DNA of 64,000 bases, taken from positions 4,856,174-4,920,173 of the forward strand of contig NW_022204507.1 in NCBI RefSeq assembly GCF_008831285.2. Reading direction: 5' to 3'. The notes below the pieces were generated by a model. The model did no database searches and was not told where the DNA came from. It saw only the letters and a program-made list of their open reading frames with translations. The stretch comes from Nymphaea colorata. Its lineage: Eukaryota; Streptophyta; Magnoliopsida; Nymphaeales; Nymphaeaceae. Position numbers and translations under genes: made by a program. Shown piece by piece: positions 22,816 through 32,308 of this stretch (the first letter of the stretch is position 1; the number at the start of each line of letters is the position of its first letter).

Positions 22816-24205
22816 CTATTTCTTTTCCTTTAAAATCTCTCTTTCTATTCAAATCAATGTCATTTTTACCAACTTTTGTATATTGTATATGTAGTATTTA
22901 CACATGTATGTGCACCTTTTCTATCTTCCTCTCTTTCTTTTAAAAGCCTATTTTTTTTCTCTACTTAAATTAAGACCTCATTGTCAAAAGCTTATACACG
23001 TATATGCATACATATAGAGATATGCATCTTCTCTTCTTTTGAAATTTTCCATTTAAAGATCATTGAAATCTCTTTCTCTATCTCTCTTTCTTCCTATGGG
23101 AGCATTTCATCTTCTCCATCCTTTCAAATATTTTTCTCCCATGGTTTAAGATCATTTTCATTTACCGACTTCATCAATACCAAAACTCAAGTAATGACCC
23201 AATATTGGTTTAATGTTGATGGTCTACAACCCCAATCCATTTTCAAAACTTTTCTTTCTTCATAAACATTTATGTTAACTATGTATGTTGTGGTAGGCAT
23301 GTTTTTAGATGAATGTTGTGGTAGGAATACTTTAATCATATAGGATCAATGCATTCATGCATTACATTCACTTAACAGCACTTGTGATCAAAGGCACCAG
23401 CAAGAGGAAATGAAGCTTAATTAAGTAGTAGCCGAATTAGAGCAAAATCTCAAACCTACATAAAGTCTTAAGAGAATACCAAAATCATTTCCAAAAAACG
23501 ATCTTCAAATGATTTTAAACAACATTTGTAAAGACTTTCTCAAATAAAAATGTTCTACACTCCCAAGTGATTCTTCAAGAATCTCTTCAAAAGTCTGAAA
23601 CATCAAACATTCAACATTTTTCTCAAACACTACACCACATATAGAATGAAAAAGATGTTTAAGCTAAGATGAAATGCAACGATAATAAACATAGCCCTTG
23701 CATTGATTACCCCTGGTAAAAGCGTCGGGAATGGTTGATCCTCATGCCGACGGGCGAGTCCCTTTCTCTCTCACTTTCAAAATAAAATCTCATTTTTCTA
23801 GAGTACTCCAAATACCAAAAATTTTGGGGATGTGAACATCGTAGAAGATCACCTGGGCAGCCGTTTACCATGAAATTTGGACTGATGATCAACAAGATGA
23901 AGGAAAAGGGACACCCCAAAAATCAGCCCCAACGGAGCCTCCACGAAGAAATGTGTCCCATCTGAATATTGTTGAAAATCGCAGTCTTTGAACACCAGTG
24001 GCGTTCATGATTCTCCTTCTCTAGAAATTGGGGCTTTCCCCCAAATCGATCATAGAGGTGAATGACAATACTCTGATTTCTGCTGAGCCTCTCACAATGA
24101 AATAAATGTCGTTTTGCCGATGACAACTCTGATCAACGGAGCCTTTTGAAAACAACAAATGCTGTTAAGCAGTGGACAACATGGAATACTCCCTTTCAAT
24201 AGTAA

Positions 24206-24221
24206 CTTGGCACTGATACCA
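24206..24221 (-). other. tRNA-iMet-type primer binding site
   Basis: Minus strand TGGTATCAGTGCCAAG follows CTCTCCCTAATCTTTA. This is close to the usual copia PBS TGGTATCAGAGC. It marks the 3' end of an antisense LTR. Confidence 0.65.
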
Positions 24222-24545
24222 TAAAGATTAGGGAGAGGAATGAGAAAGCACGTAATATACATGGTTTGGCATGTATGTCTACGTCCACCAGAAGCAAGGG
24301 AGAGCTCGTATTATATATTTTCTCTATATTGTTGTTTCACTCTACAATCACTGTTTAACGTGAGTGAATACAACAGTTACAAAGCAAGGGAACATGGAAA
24401 GAAAAATTAATGGCAATCCGTGGTGGGCAACTTTTAATATAGGTAACACTATCCAACTAATCATGGAAATACCATGAATACCGTTGCCATAACGAGCCTC
24501 CTTCAGAACCGTTTCAACAGAAGCACACAAGAAATTCCTCTCGAT

Positions 24546-24558
24546 GGCATTGATACCA
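24546..24558 (-). other. Second tRNA-iMet-type primer binding site
   Basis: Minus strand TGGTATCAATGCC follows CTTTACTTTTAGA. Together with the site at 24,206 it shows two LTR/PBS junctions in one orientation. Confidence 0.55.
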
Positions 24559-25051
24559 TCTAAAAGTAAAGAGAGAGAGAGAGAGAAAACAAACATGCAC
24601 AGATAGTGTGGTTCGGTCAAGCTCGACCTACATCCATGGTAAGCATCTCTCTTTCCTTATTTCTTCACTCAAATACAAAAAATTTCAACACGCACAATGG
24701 AAGGGATACAAGAGTCAAATAGTATGTCAGCCATGTCTATCTACATCCAAATTTTTAGGATCTTGATTGATACTCAATTTAAATTCATTCCTTTTATAAT
24801 TGATTCTAACATCTTTGGACATTGCTGGCATGATCTCTTTCCCTTTATCGTGATCAACATTAGATTTTCTTTTCTTCAATGAGTATTCGATATCACTTCG
24901 TAGATAGAGTGTTCACAGTGGCTGTGCGCGATTGGAAACTCCTGCTCTAACAATGACAGCTCCAATTATATTTTCGTTAATAGACATTGCAGCATTATAC
25001 GGTTTTGTCATTTGGCATTCCCTGTTTCTTTCAGTTTGGCTTGAAAACGGC

Positions 25052-25114
25052 AGGATAACCATGAAGTTTGTGGCACTTATCCCTAGCATGACCAAGGCCT
25101 TGGCAATAAGTGCA
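25052..25114 (-). pseudogene. Copia gag zinc knuckle (CCHC) remnant
   Basis: The minus-strand frame reads CTYCQGLGHARDKC followed by HKLHGYP, a CX2CX4HX4C knuckle with the K/F-LHGYP tail typical of copia Gag. In the intact protein it binds RNA during particle assembly. The frame is broken soon after, and upstream Gag is lost at the border of the 2-kb repeat at 25,156. Confidence 0.8.
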
Positions 25115-25204
25115 TTGCGGGCATCTTTGAAATCATCCTTGGCGAGCTTTTTTCCTATGGTTAAGATACCCTTTTATGTAGTAAAAAAAAGCTTTTTTGT
25201 TTTT

Positions 25205-25530
25205 TTGTCCTGCTCATGACGTTATCTCATTATCTCATAAATATTTTTTTTTATTTCATAACATTATCTCATACTTAGGTTTAACATTATCTCAAACATC
25301 CGCCCCTCATTATCTCATTTTCTCAAAAGCATTATCTCATTTATGTTTAGTCTTATCTGATACATCCATCTATTATCTCATTATCTTTCAAGTGTTTTAT
25401 TATCTCATAAAGATCAACTCATACTTATGTTTAGTGTCACCTCATATCTCATAGATGTTTTGTTTTCTCATAAACATTATCTCTTACTTATTTGTTATTT
25501 CATACCTATTTGTTATCTCACGCATACGCA
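25205..25530. repeat. Degenerate TTATCTCAT array, copy 1
   Basis: TTATCTCA or close variants (TTATCTCAT, TTATTTCAT, TTATCTGAT) recur well over ten times in about 300 bp with irregular spacing. The same array is at about 32,370-32,720 in the second copy of the 2-kb repeat with different local gains and losses. Its role is unknown. Confidence 0.75.
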
Positions 25531-25831
25531 TATGCAATGTTTGGGTGTGAAATGAAATTTGCATATTTGTAGTATGGTCCACATCCAGCGTACAATCGTT
25601 GCATACACAAAGAGGCAGACAAAGCTCTCTTTCATACTCTTGAATGTTGTATTTTTCACTGTTAAATGTTTTTGTGTGCATATTTGTTCTTGAAATCATA
25701 TATTAAATCTCTCAGTTTCATGTAGTTGTGAGACAAGACTTTCTAATTACTTAACATAAGCTGGAATAAGTCAATAGTATGCATTGTTTGGGAAACTTTC
25801 CCAAGTTCTCATCCCCATCTTCCCTTTTCAG

Positions 25832-25909
25832 GTGATTGCAAATAAAAGGGCTGGCAATGTGGCTGGGGCATTCCTGAGATGGCCTTGTTATGCCAAAACC
25901 GGTCAATGA
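25832..25909 (+). pseudogene. Terminal-exon-like ORF in repeat copy 1 (truncated by stop)
   Basis: After CTTTTCAG the frame reads VIANKRAGNVAGAFL and RWPCYAKTGQ, then TGA. The counterpart at 33,030-33,200 stays open for 56 residues; here a one-base change in the GGTCAATGA region creates the stop. An AATAAA-type signal lies about 180 bp downstream. The gene family is not recognised. Confidence 0.4.
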
Positions 25910-27180
25910 TCTACCAGAATTTTAAGGACTAGAATCAGGAGAATTTTATGCCTTTTATTCTAATATTTGACTCGGTTGGCTTGTTCAGTGTATCTTCTAA
26001 ATGATAGTGGTTTGTTGTCAATATAGTTTGTAATGATGCTTAATAGTATACAAATTATGGATGTTCGAAATCCCTTTGCTATGTCTTCAATAAAAAATTT
26101 GCCTTCAATAAAAAAAATTGGTGTCAAAAGTTTAGGTTCACACCATCTTTAATTTTCTTTTTCTAACAATATTGTACATTAATTTATGTAATAATGTCTT
26201 TGAAATAAATATTACTCGAAACACTTGACAGATGGTTCCACATGACTTTTTGCTTGCTTGATGTAAATTTTTTTGTTTTTTCATGTTTTGTGCCATCCTT
26301 CTCATTGCAACTTTCGAAGTAGGATTGTGAAAAAAAATAAAATAAAACCATGTTCCATCCATGGCATTTGAAGATATGAAATGATCTTTAAATGCAGCAA
26401 TCAAATCTAGACATACATACGCTTGCATTACTGCAACAAGAACGTGATGTTCACATGGAACATGCATCCAAGAATGCAACGTTTTGCAAAAAAATGACTT
26501 TGACAAAATCAATAAAATTGAAGGATGAAATATGAGATGTTTTAAATGACAGTAGTGTATTAGAAAACGACTGAGTTACCTGTAAAATGTGGATCTGTAC
26601 GTGGGTAGGAAAGAAGGAAATCAATAAAGCTTACAAAGTGGGTTTTAAAATTTTGAACTGTCAGTGTGTTGGTTACTTCTTTTGATGTTTACCGTATACA
26701 TGTCATTTACTTGGACCATCTGATGTATGCAGTAGTTTGCGGTGCAATAATGCATGAATTAATTTAAGTTCTCCTTCCTAGACATTATGCAGGGTATTAT
26801 GTTCCATCAAAAAAATTGATTCTACAATTGTGATTTGCAACCAGTTCAGATGCAGATGATTTATCTCCAATTTGGTTGAATGAATTGTGAAATTTTGAAC
26901 AGTATTATAAGTTAAAAATCATATTTTTCTCAAAATGAAACATATTAAAACAGTGCATATATAACAAGTCCCAATCAGTGCCTCCATTTGGATCTGGTTG
27001 CAGCAACAGCTTGTTGGGGGTACGCCTCCTACCTTTATCATTTAGGGAGCAGGTTGTTTCCCCATGTTTTACAGTGAAAGAGAGTAATGCCCAAAGCGCC
27101 TCCATTTCATGTGAATTTTATTCTTAACGCAGATAATAAGCTGAGTTTATTCTATTGAGACAAACAGTTGTATATTTTTT

Positions 27181-28640
27181 CTTCAAATCCGTCGGGTCTT
27201 TCTTTTCTTGCTGAGTGATTAGCTTGCATGGGGACACTGGAGAACAGATGAAAGAAAAATTACAGACAATTAGGAAAAGGGAGTCATTGATGGTGGCAAG
27301 CTTAACCCATGGAAACCAAAAAAAAAAGATAAAATAAAGAGAAGAGTGAAATCCATGTGGCAAACTAACCCAAGGAAAGCCCTTTTAAAGGTAGAAATCA
27401 TATCAAATCTAAAAGAAAAAAAAATTGTCAAAAGCTAAATGGGCTTACTGTACATTTTGTAAACTCGACTCACACAAAATAAGAGTTGTACCACTCACTC
27501 TTTTATCGTAAGTTGGAAGAATAGCTAGTGAGGATGTATTGTAGACTTAAGCCATACTTAGGCTGAAACCTTGTAAGTTAATATTTGGTTACGTCTCTCT
27601 CATTTACCTCCTATATTGTGACTTCGTAGCAAGGCTCTTTAAACCTATAATAGATATTAAAAGGAAAAGAAAAAGAGAATCAAGCAGGGTGTTGCAGTTG
27701 TGTAGCCTCCCTTGCTTTGCCTTACTTAAGAGGGAGAGAGTCTTTGTTTGGCTAAGGTTCAACATGTGGATGGTGAAACCGTTCGAATGAGGACAAATCG
27801 AGTGACAAAAAGCCATGGGTTTGACCAGCAGAGTGCTGTTGGTGACCTCGCTAGTGGTTAGAGTCATAGTAGGACTCGCAAACAATAGATGGTCAGAGCA
27901 TGGCGCCACTTTCTTAGTTCACCATTTAACCCTTAGAAAAATTAAAAGGAGGGAAAAGATGAGGGAAAATTAGGAAATTTGTGCCAATAAGGGGTGTTAC
28001 ACCTTTACGAAAGAATTTAGAACCCCTCCATACTTTTTACAAATGTTTTAAAAAATAGGGCTGCAACTATGAAAGACCCCACTAATTTGCTGAACTTTTT
28101 AAATAACAGTTGTAGCTTTTTAAAACTTTTTAAGCAGCCTCAATTTTCTTAAAATAATTACATAAGGGGGTTTCCGGCCCCATTTTATACAAAATTTGAA
28201 ACAAAAATATTTTATGTTCAAAACCAAGGTTCTTAGGTTTGAAAATCTATTCCATTTTGTCTATTTATTTGAAATTTCAAATGTGGGTTTGTAATAGAAT
28301 TTTCCATTTAAAATTGAGTTCATGAGGAAATATTTTTTGATGCCTCCTTGACTTTTGTTAACTGTTAAAGAAAGTTCCCAAGCATGCATTTGTATGTGCA
28401 GTTTTTATATGTATTTGGTAGCATGTGTATAGCCAATAATGAATGGATTATTTGGCCTAGCAATGATATGGTCTGAGCTACTCAATTGGTCAAGGTGGCA
28501 TGACTTCTAACTCAATTGGTCAGGGTTATCCTTTTGTCCTAGGTTAATGAGGTTGAGTAGGGGTCAGTGCTCATTATCTAAGTCATTTTATTGTTTTGCA
28601 ACTGAGTCTATCTTCTATTTTTGAGCATGCCAATTGTTAG
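27181..28640. other. Non-coding stretch between repeat copy 1 and the LINE
   Basis: No recognised gene. On the minus strand at about 28,012 the string TGTAACACCCCTTATTGG resembles the start of a gypsy-type LTR, but no matching end or target duplication was found. The minus-strand frame at 27,604-27,909 (101 codons) has no known motif. Around 28,465-28,560 ACTCAATTGGTCA occurs twice, 32 bp apart, in a context loosely like a tRNA-derived SINE. Confidence 0.4.
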
Positions 28641-29239
28641 AAACACTTTCCAACTTCTTCACTTAAGGGCCAATTCCAATGTAACCCTTTGATTGATAAA
28701 AAAATAAAGAGATAGTAATAGAAAGGGACACACATTAAAGAGACAAAATTGATTATCTCAAACAGCGCAAAAGGAGGTGTTGCTTCAAAGAAAGAAAATC
28801 TCATGCTGTGTGCATTCAACATGGACAAACCATATCCCATTTCCCCATGTCTTTTCATGGTCGCATGAGGACAAGAATTGCTGATTGCATAATAAATGCC
28901 AATACCTCTAATAAGGCCAAGGGTATAGGCTTATGGATAAAGTCATCCAACAACACACCTCCTCCGTATGCTAAAACCATGAGGATCTGCCAATGACATT
29001 CATGATGTGCACGCATAATTTGCCAGTCATCTCCCAATTGATGATAGCATCAGTGTCACTAAAGATGTTGTTTCTTAATTTCTTAAATATCCCCAAAGGT
29101 CATGGGTAGACTAAGACGCTAGACAAGCTAAGACCATTTTACTATAGAGATCTCTTCCACCATCAATGGGTTGCCTCTTGGACACTTCTTCAATTTGGGA
29201 TGTTTACATCAAACTTATGCCCAAGTACCTTCACCATTT

Positions 29240-29360
29240 CTTTGCACATCAATAGTGGATAAAGACATGATCTTCTGTTTCAATTTGTCTATCATAGATC
29301 ACACATTGGTTGGCTAAGGCATAGCCAACTCTTTGTGTTCTATCATAAGTCATTATATAT
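29240..29360 (-). pseudogene. zf-RVT-like C-terminal segment of the LINE
   Basis: The minus-strand frame reads RVGYALANQ-type sequence, then CVICDRQIETEDHVF and IHC, matching the CxxC...E..HLF..C pattern of the zinc-binding reverse-transcriptase tail of plant LINEs. Further on, IFKKLRNNIFSD at about 29,080 resembles the later WKERNRRIF block. Confidence 0.65.
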
Positions 29361-30319
29361 ACCTCCATAGCCAAAAAAGGTGCACCATTTAGCTCTAGAA
29401 ATGGAAACATTCTTTCACATTATAAGTTTACTTTTGTCTAATACCTTGTGAAGACAATTCACTTCATAGGTGCCTGGGTGGTGGACCGTTGCTACTTCTT
29501 TGTTTCCCATCATCAAGATGTCCTTGTCATAAAGGAAACTAGTATGCTGAATGGCATATGAAATCCAATGTGAGTTCAATTTTGACTAGTCTCTTGTTTG
29601 TGAATACTGTTCATCTCATAAATGGAGGCCTCTAGGATCAAGTTGTAAAAGAGAAAGTTTTTATTATAAATAAGGTATTTTACTATGCCCAATCCCAACT
29701 CATTGACGATAAATGGGTGGTCTTGCTATTATCCACCATCCATTGAATCAGTTGATTAATGTCATTCCAACCCCACAAGATGCTTTTGCATAATCAGGAT
29801 CACTGGGACTTTACATGACACGTCAACATACTATCAGTCTTTAAATATTTGTTTCGCACAAACAATGCCCACAACAAGCTTGTTGTTCTTGCCTAGATGA
29901 GCAAAAGGATCATGTGTGCTTTGTAGAGGGTAACATAGGTCTTTTAGCTGGCGTCCTCTAGAGGGTAACATAGGTCTTTTAGCTGATGAGGGCTTTTTTT
30001 TGTTCTGAATGTCAGCCTATAGAAAATGACAGCACAATGTTTCAACCATTACCATAATAGACCTGGCCAGTCACAAAGCTATCATCTAGTAGCTGATGAT
30101 TTGATTCAAAACATAACAATTAAATATTGTATATCAGAGTATCAAAGGATTTTTTTTTTCATCCTACTTTTCTCCACTTTCCCAACAAGGCAGACACAAG
30201 CTTTTAGGGTTCATTTTCTTCAAGAATAGAGAGAGGCCATGGTAAGTTTTGGAAAGAGTCAACTCTCAACTGAGGGTTTGGAAGTAAACTAAACTCTACG
30301 TTCATTAACATAAAACAGG

Positions 30320-31020
30320 ATGAATGTAGATTTCTGGTTATTCACGAGCATTCCATATTCTCTAAGGATATTTCAAACTTCTCCCACTCTATTTTATCGC
30401 CCTACAAAAAATCATTGCACCTACATAAAAGATACGTAGAATATTTGCCTAAACCCATCTGAATTTAGAAAATTTGATTTTCATATTGAGAACCGACCAT
30501 TCGAGCCTACGCAAAAGAAAAAAAATTGAACCACAACTGTGAAAAAGATAGAAGGAGAGGGGATCTCCCTGATGAAGCCCCCTCTGACTATAAAAAAAAT
30601 AAGAAATAAAAAAATTTTAAAAAAAAACTTCATTTCTTCCCTTAAAATGAGAGCATATGAATTTGTTTCTTCACATGTCATTACCTTAGAAACCCAATTA
30701 TCACAAAAACCAAGGTGGTGTAGGGCTTTCCTAATGAAGTTTCATTTAACTTTGTCATACACCTTTGACATATCATGGTTCAGAAGCATTGATTGGCAGT
30801 TATGGTTAGCTAAGATATTAACCATCTAGTTGCATCCAAACCTATTCATGAATATATTTATTAGGCAGGAATGCTCCTTGATATTGATTAACAGTTCTAA
30901 TGAGGATCTTTTCCATTCTAGCTGACATGACTTTTGAAATGATCTTGAAAATGCTATTGCACAATGCATTGAGCTGAAACTCCGTGATGTTGGAAGCATT
31001 AGGAATTTTACATTGTAGTC
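30320..31020 (-). pseudogene. LINE reverse transcriptase remnant
   Basis: Translated pieces match, in order, the plant LINE RT signatures: CNSIFKIISKVMSARMEKIL (finger/palm), QYQGAFLPNKYIHE, a broken DMSKAYDKV block, GGFIREIPSPSIFF, and a degraded YADD neighbourhood. The pieces lie in different frames with several stops. Enzymatic activity is not possible. Confidence 0.75.
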
Positions 31021-31088
31021 CCGCATTAAGTGAGACATTGTATTAGGAGTTTTACATTATAGTCCCGCATTAAGTGAGACATTGTCTT
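31001..31088. repeat. 44-bp tandem duplication within the LINE
   Basis: AGGA(A/G)TTTTACATT(G/A)TAGTCCCGC...ATTGT occurs at 31,001-31,044 and again at 31,045-31,088 with two or three differences. It breaks the RT frame just at its 5' end. Confidence 0.85.
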
Positions 31089-31339
31089 GCATCTTGAGCA
31101 AAATTTTATTTGTGCTTTTCATTCAACTCTTTGTGATCGGACATCATCATAATTGCCACACTCCAACTCCACCATTGGACGGAACGTTAAGGAAAGTAGT
31201 ATCTCCACACAAATTTGAGCATATCCTATCTACAGTTCAACCTTTGTGAAGGGATCGACTTCCATTCACTCCCCTCCTAGCACTCTGGCTGCACCCATTT
31301 GTTCCATAGGATGGACACCAAACAAGAAGTCTCTACTCA

Positions 31340-31714
31340 CTAGGGGATTTCAAGGGACTCCCCAATATAGAGGTCCATTATAAGGACCCATCTACTCGCA
31401 AGCAATTGACCTCCCACTTCACTAGAATCTACTTTTACTAGGAAATGACCATTAACAACAAAGGAAAAGTGAAGGTAGCGAAGTCCAACGATAAAGAAGC
31501 CAAGATCCATTGATCTCCTATTTGCTCTTCCTAGGAAGTAGGCTATGGTAATGTATTTGTAGGATTTCATCATCTCCTGTAGATCTTCCTCAAAAATGAT
31601 GACATGGGGATGCCCACTAATTGTACGCATTTGTAATTCTTCTTGGTCATCATGGGTTTCCATCGCATGCCTATTGATAGCTTTTACCCATATTTGAGAG
31701 TTGGATTGCCACAT
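31340..31714 (-). pseudogene. LINE ORF1 piece, DUF4283-like
   Basis: The 124-residue minus-strand frame contains YFLGRANRRSMDLGFF, then FSFVVNGHFLVKVDSS and LLASRWVLIMD. The order (GRF-like motif, about 30 residues, NG.FL..F.S, then ...W) follows the DUF4283 pattern found in ORF1 of plant LINEs, which is thought to bind nucleic acid. The start codon is arbitrary and the C-terminal zinc knuckle is missing. Confidence 0.55.
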
Positions 31715-32308
31715 TGATTGCAGCTGCTCTCAAGTTGAGTATGTGAGACAACCACTTCACAATCATCTACCCTTGAAGCCTCCTGCTTGGAGACATTGGA
31801 CTCCTCCTTGTCGGTTCCCTGGATCAAGGAACACCAAATGGTCTCCACTGGCATCTCTGGGATCATCAACCGGGGTGGGGGCCTTGCTTCCTCACAATTG
31901 TTGCATTGTCTCCTAGAAGCATAGACAGGGGAAAGAGAGAAACGAAAGACCCTATGAAAAGAGCTCTAATAAAAACACTAGGAGAGCTTCTCCCTCCTAA
32001 GACCCTACTAGATTTTCTAAATGACCAACTAAATTTGGACAAACATAAGACCCACAATTAATTAATAAGCGGAATAAAACATATTTGCAATAATTTCATA
32101 TACATGATAACTATTGCATGCATGCATACTAAGATTTATGGGAAACTGGTTACTTGTGTATGAAATTTTAAGCCATTTTTAATAATGACAAAACATGCCC
32201 ATGATTAATAAAAAAAAGAAACTCTTTGTAGGGAGAAAAAGGAAGACCACAAAAAGAAAATTTTAGGATTCGGTAAAGGTAAAATTTATCAGTGTATATA
32301 TATATCGT

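Larger units (their letters stand above)
21240..23838 (+). mobile_element. Second Tat-type gypsy LTR, 5' end undefined
   Basis: The right end aligns with the end of the solo LTR at 15.2 kb: ATTACCCCTGGTAAAAGCG, then GACGGGCGAGTCCCTTTCTC, finishing GGATGTGAACA at 23,838. A middle block (GGGACTTGTCC, then GGGGAAAACCCTCACG, about 22,215-22,250) matches the equivalent part near 13,250. A TATA box lies at 21,323. The left boundary is not marked by a TG terminus and lies right after the copia RNase H end, so the U3 is truncated or replaced. No internal gypsy genes are present. Confidence 0.65.
23839..25130 (-). mobile_element. Antisense Ty1/copia debris with two LTR-end/PBS junctions
   Basis: On the minus strand a gag zinc knuckle lies at 25,052-25,114. 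Then come two blocks that each look like a copia U5 end followed by a primer site: GGATGTAGGTCGAGCTTGAC...TGGTATCAATGCC (PBS at 24,546-24,558) and GGTGGACGTAGACATACATG...TGGTATCAGTGCC (PBS at 24,206-24,221). The GAACCAC / GTGGACGTAG signature followed by a tRNA-iMet-type TGGTATCA site is typical of plant copia LTRs. Two such junctions 337 bp apart imply tandem or nested LTRs. The lower end (23,839) is cut by the gypsy LTR. Confidence 0.65.
25156..27180 (+). repeat. 2-kb direct repeat, copy 1 (second at 32,309-34,405)
   Basis: The two copies start at the same string TATGGTTAAGATACC and run colinearly to GACAAAC(A/C)(G/C)TTGTA, with frequent small differences, by eye about 90% identity. Each contains a TTATCTCAT-rich array, then an ORF after an acceptor-like TTTTCAGG, then AATAAA-containing AT-rich sequence, then a tail with AGCGCCTCC. 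The flanks differ completely. It does not have the TG...CA ends, PBS or PPT expected of LTRs. The nature of the unit is unknown; candidates are a large non-autonomous transposon, LTRs of an unusual element, or a segmental copy of a gene's 3' end. Confidence 0.8.
28860..32060 (-). mobile_element. Antisense plant LINE (ORF1 DUF4283-like, RT, zf-RVT-like), decayed
   Basis: In minus-strand order: a DUF4283-like ORF1 piece (31,714-31,340), RT fingers/palm at about 31,010-30,700 (FQLNALCNSIFKIISK, then AFLPNKYIHE), the RT block RGGFIREIPSPS at about 30,580 (normally RGLRQGDPLSP), a degraded FADD region with REYGMLVNNQKSTFI near 30,350, and a zf-RVT-like segment at 29,360-29,240. Plant L1-type LINEs carry ORF1, then endonuclease-RT in ORF2. 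Here only about 330 bp separates the ORF1 piece from RT, so the endonuclease is deleted. Many stops and frameshifts mean it is dead. Confidence 0.75.

Noticed and set aside
25205-25530. A CRISPR-like array at the TTATCTCAT repeats
   Set aside because: Units are under 12 bp, degenerate and irregularly spaced, and the window is plant nuclear DNA.
26138-26512. 124-residue minus-strand ORF in the 2-kb repeat as a gene
   Set aside because: The corresponding frame in the second copy (33,385-33,624) is cut by frameshifts, and no motif is recognised.
28012-28030. Antisense gypsy LTR starting TGTAACACCCC
   Set aside because: Only the start motif is present; no opposite end, partner LTR or target duplication was found.
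28465-28560. A tRNA or clear SINE at the repeated ACTCAATTGGTCA
   Set aside because: A-box-like strings are present, but the B box is poor and no ends or target duplication could be defined.
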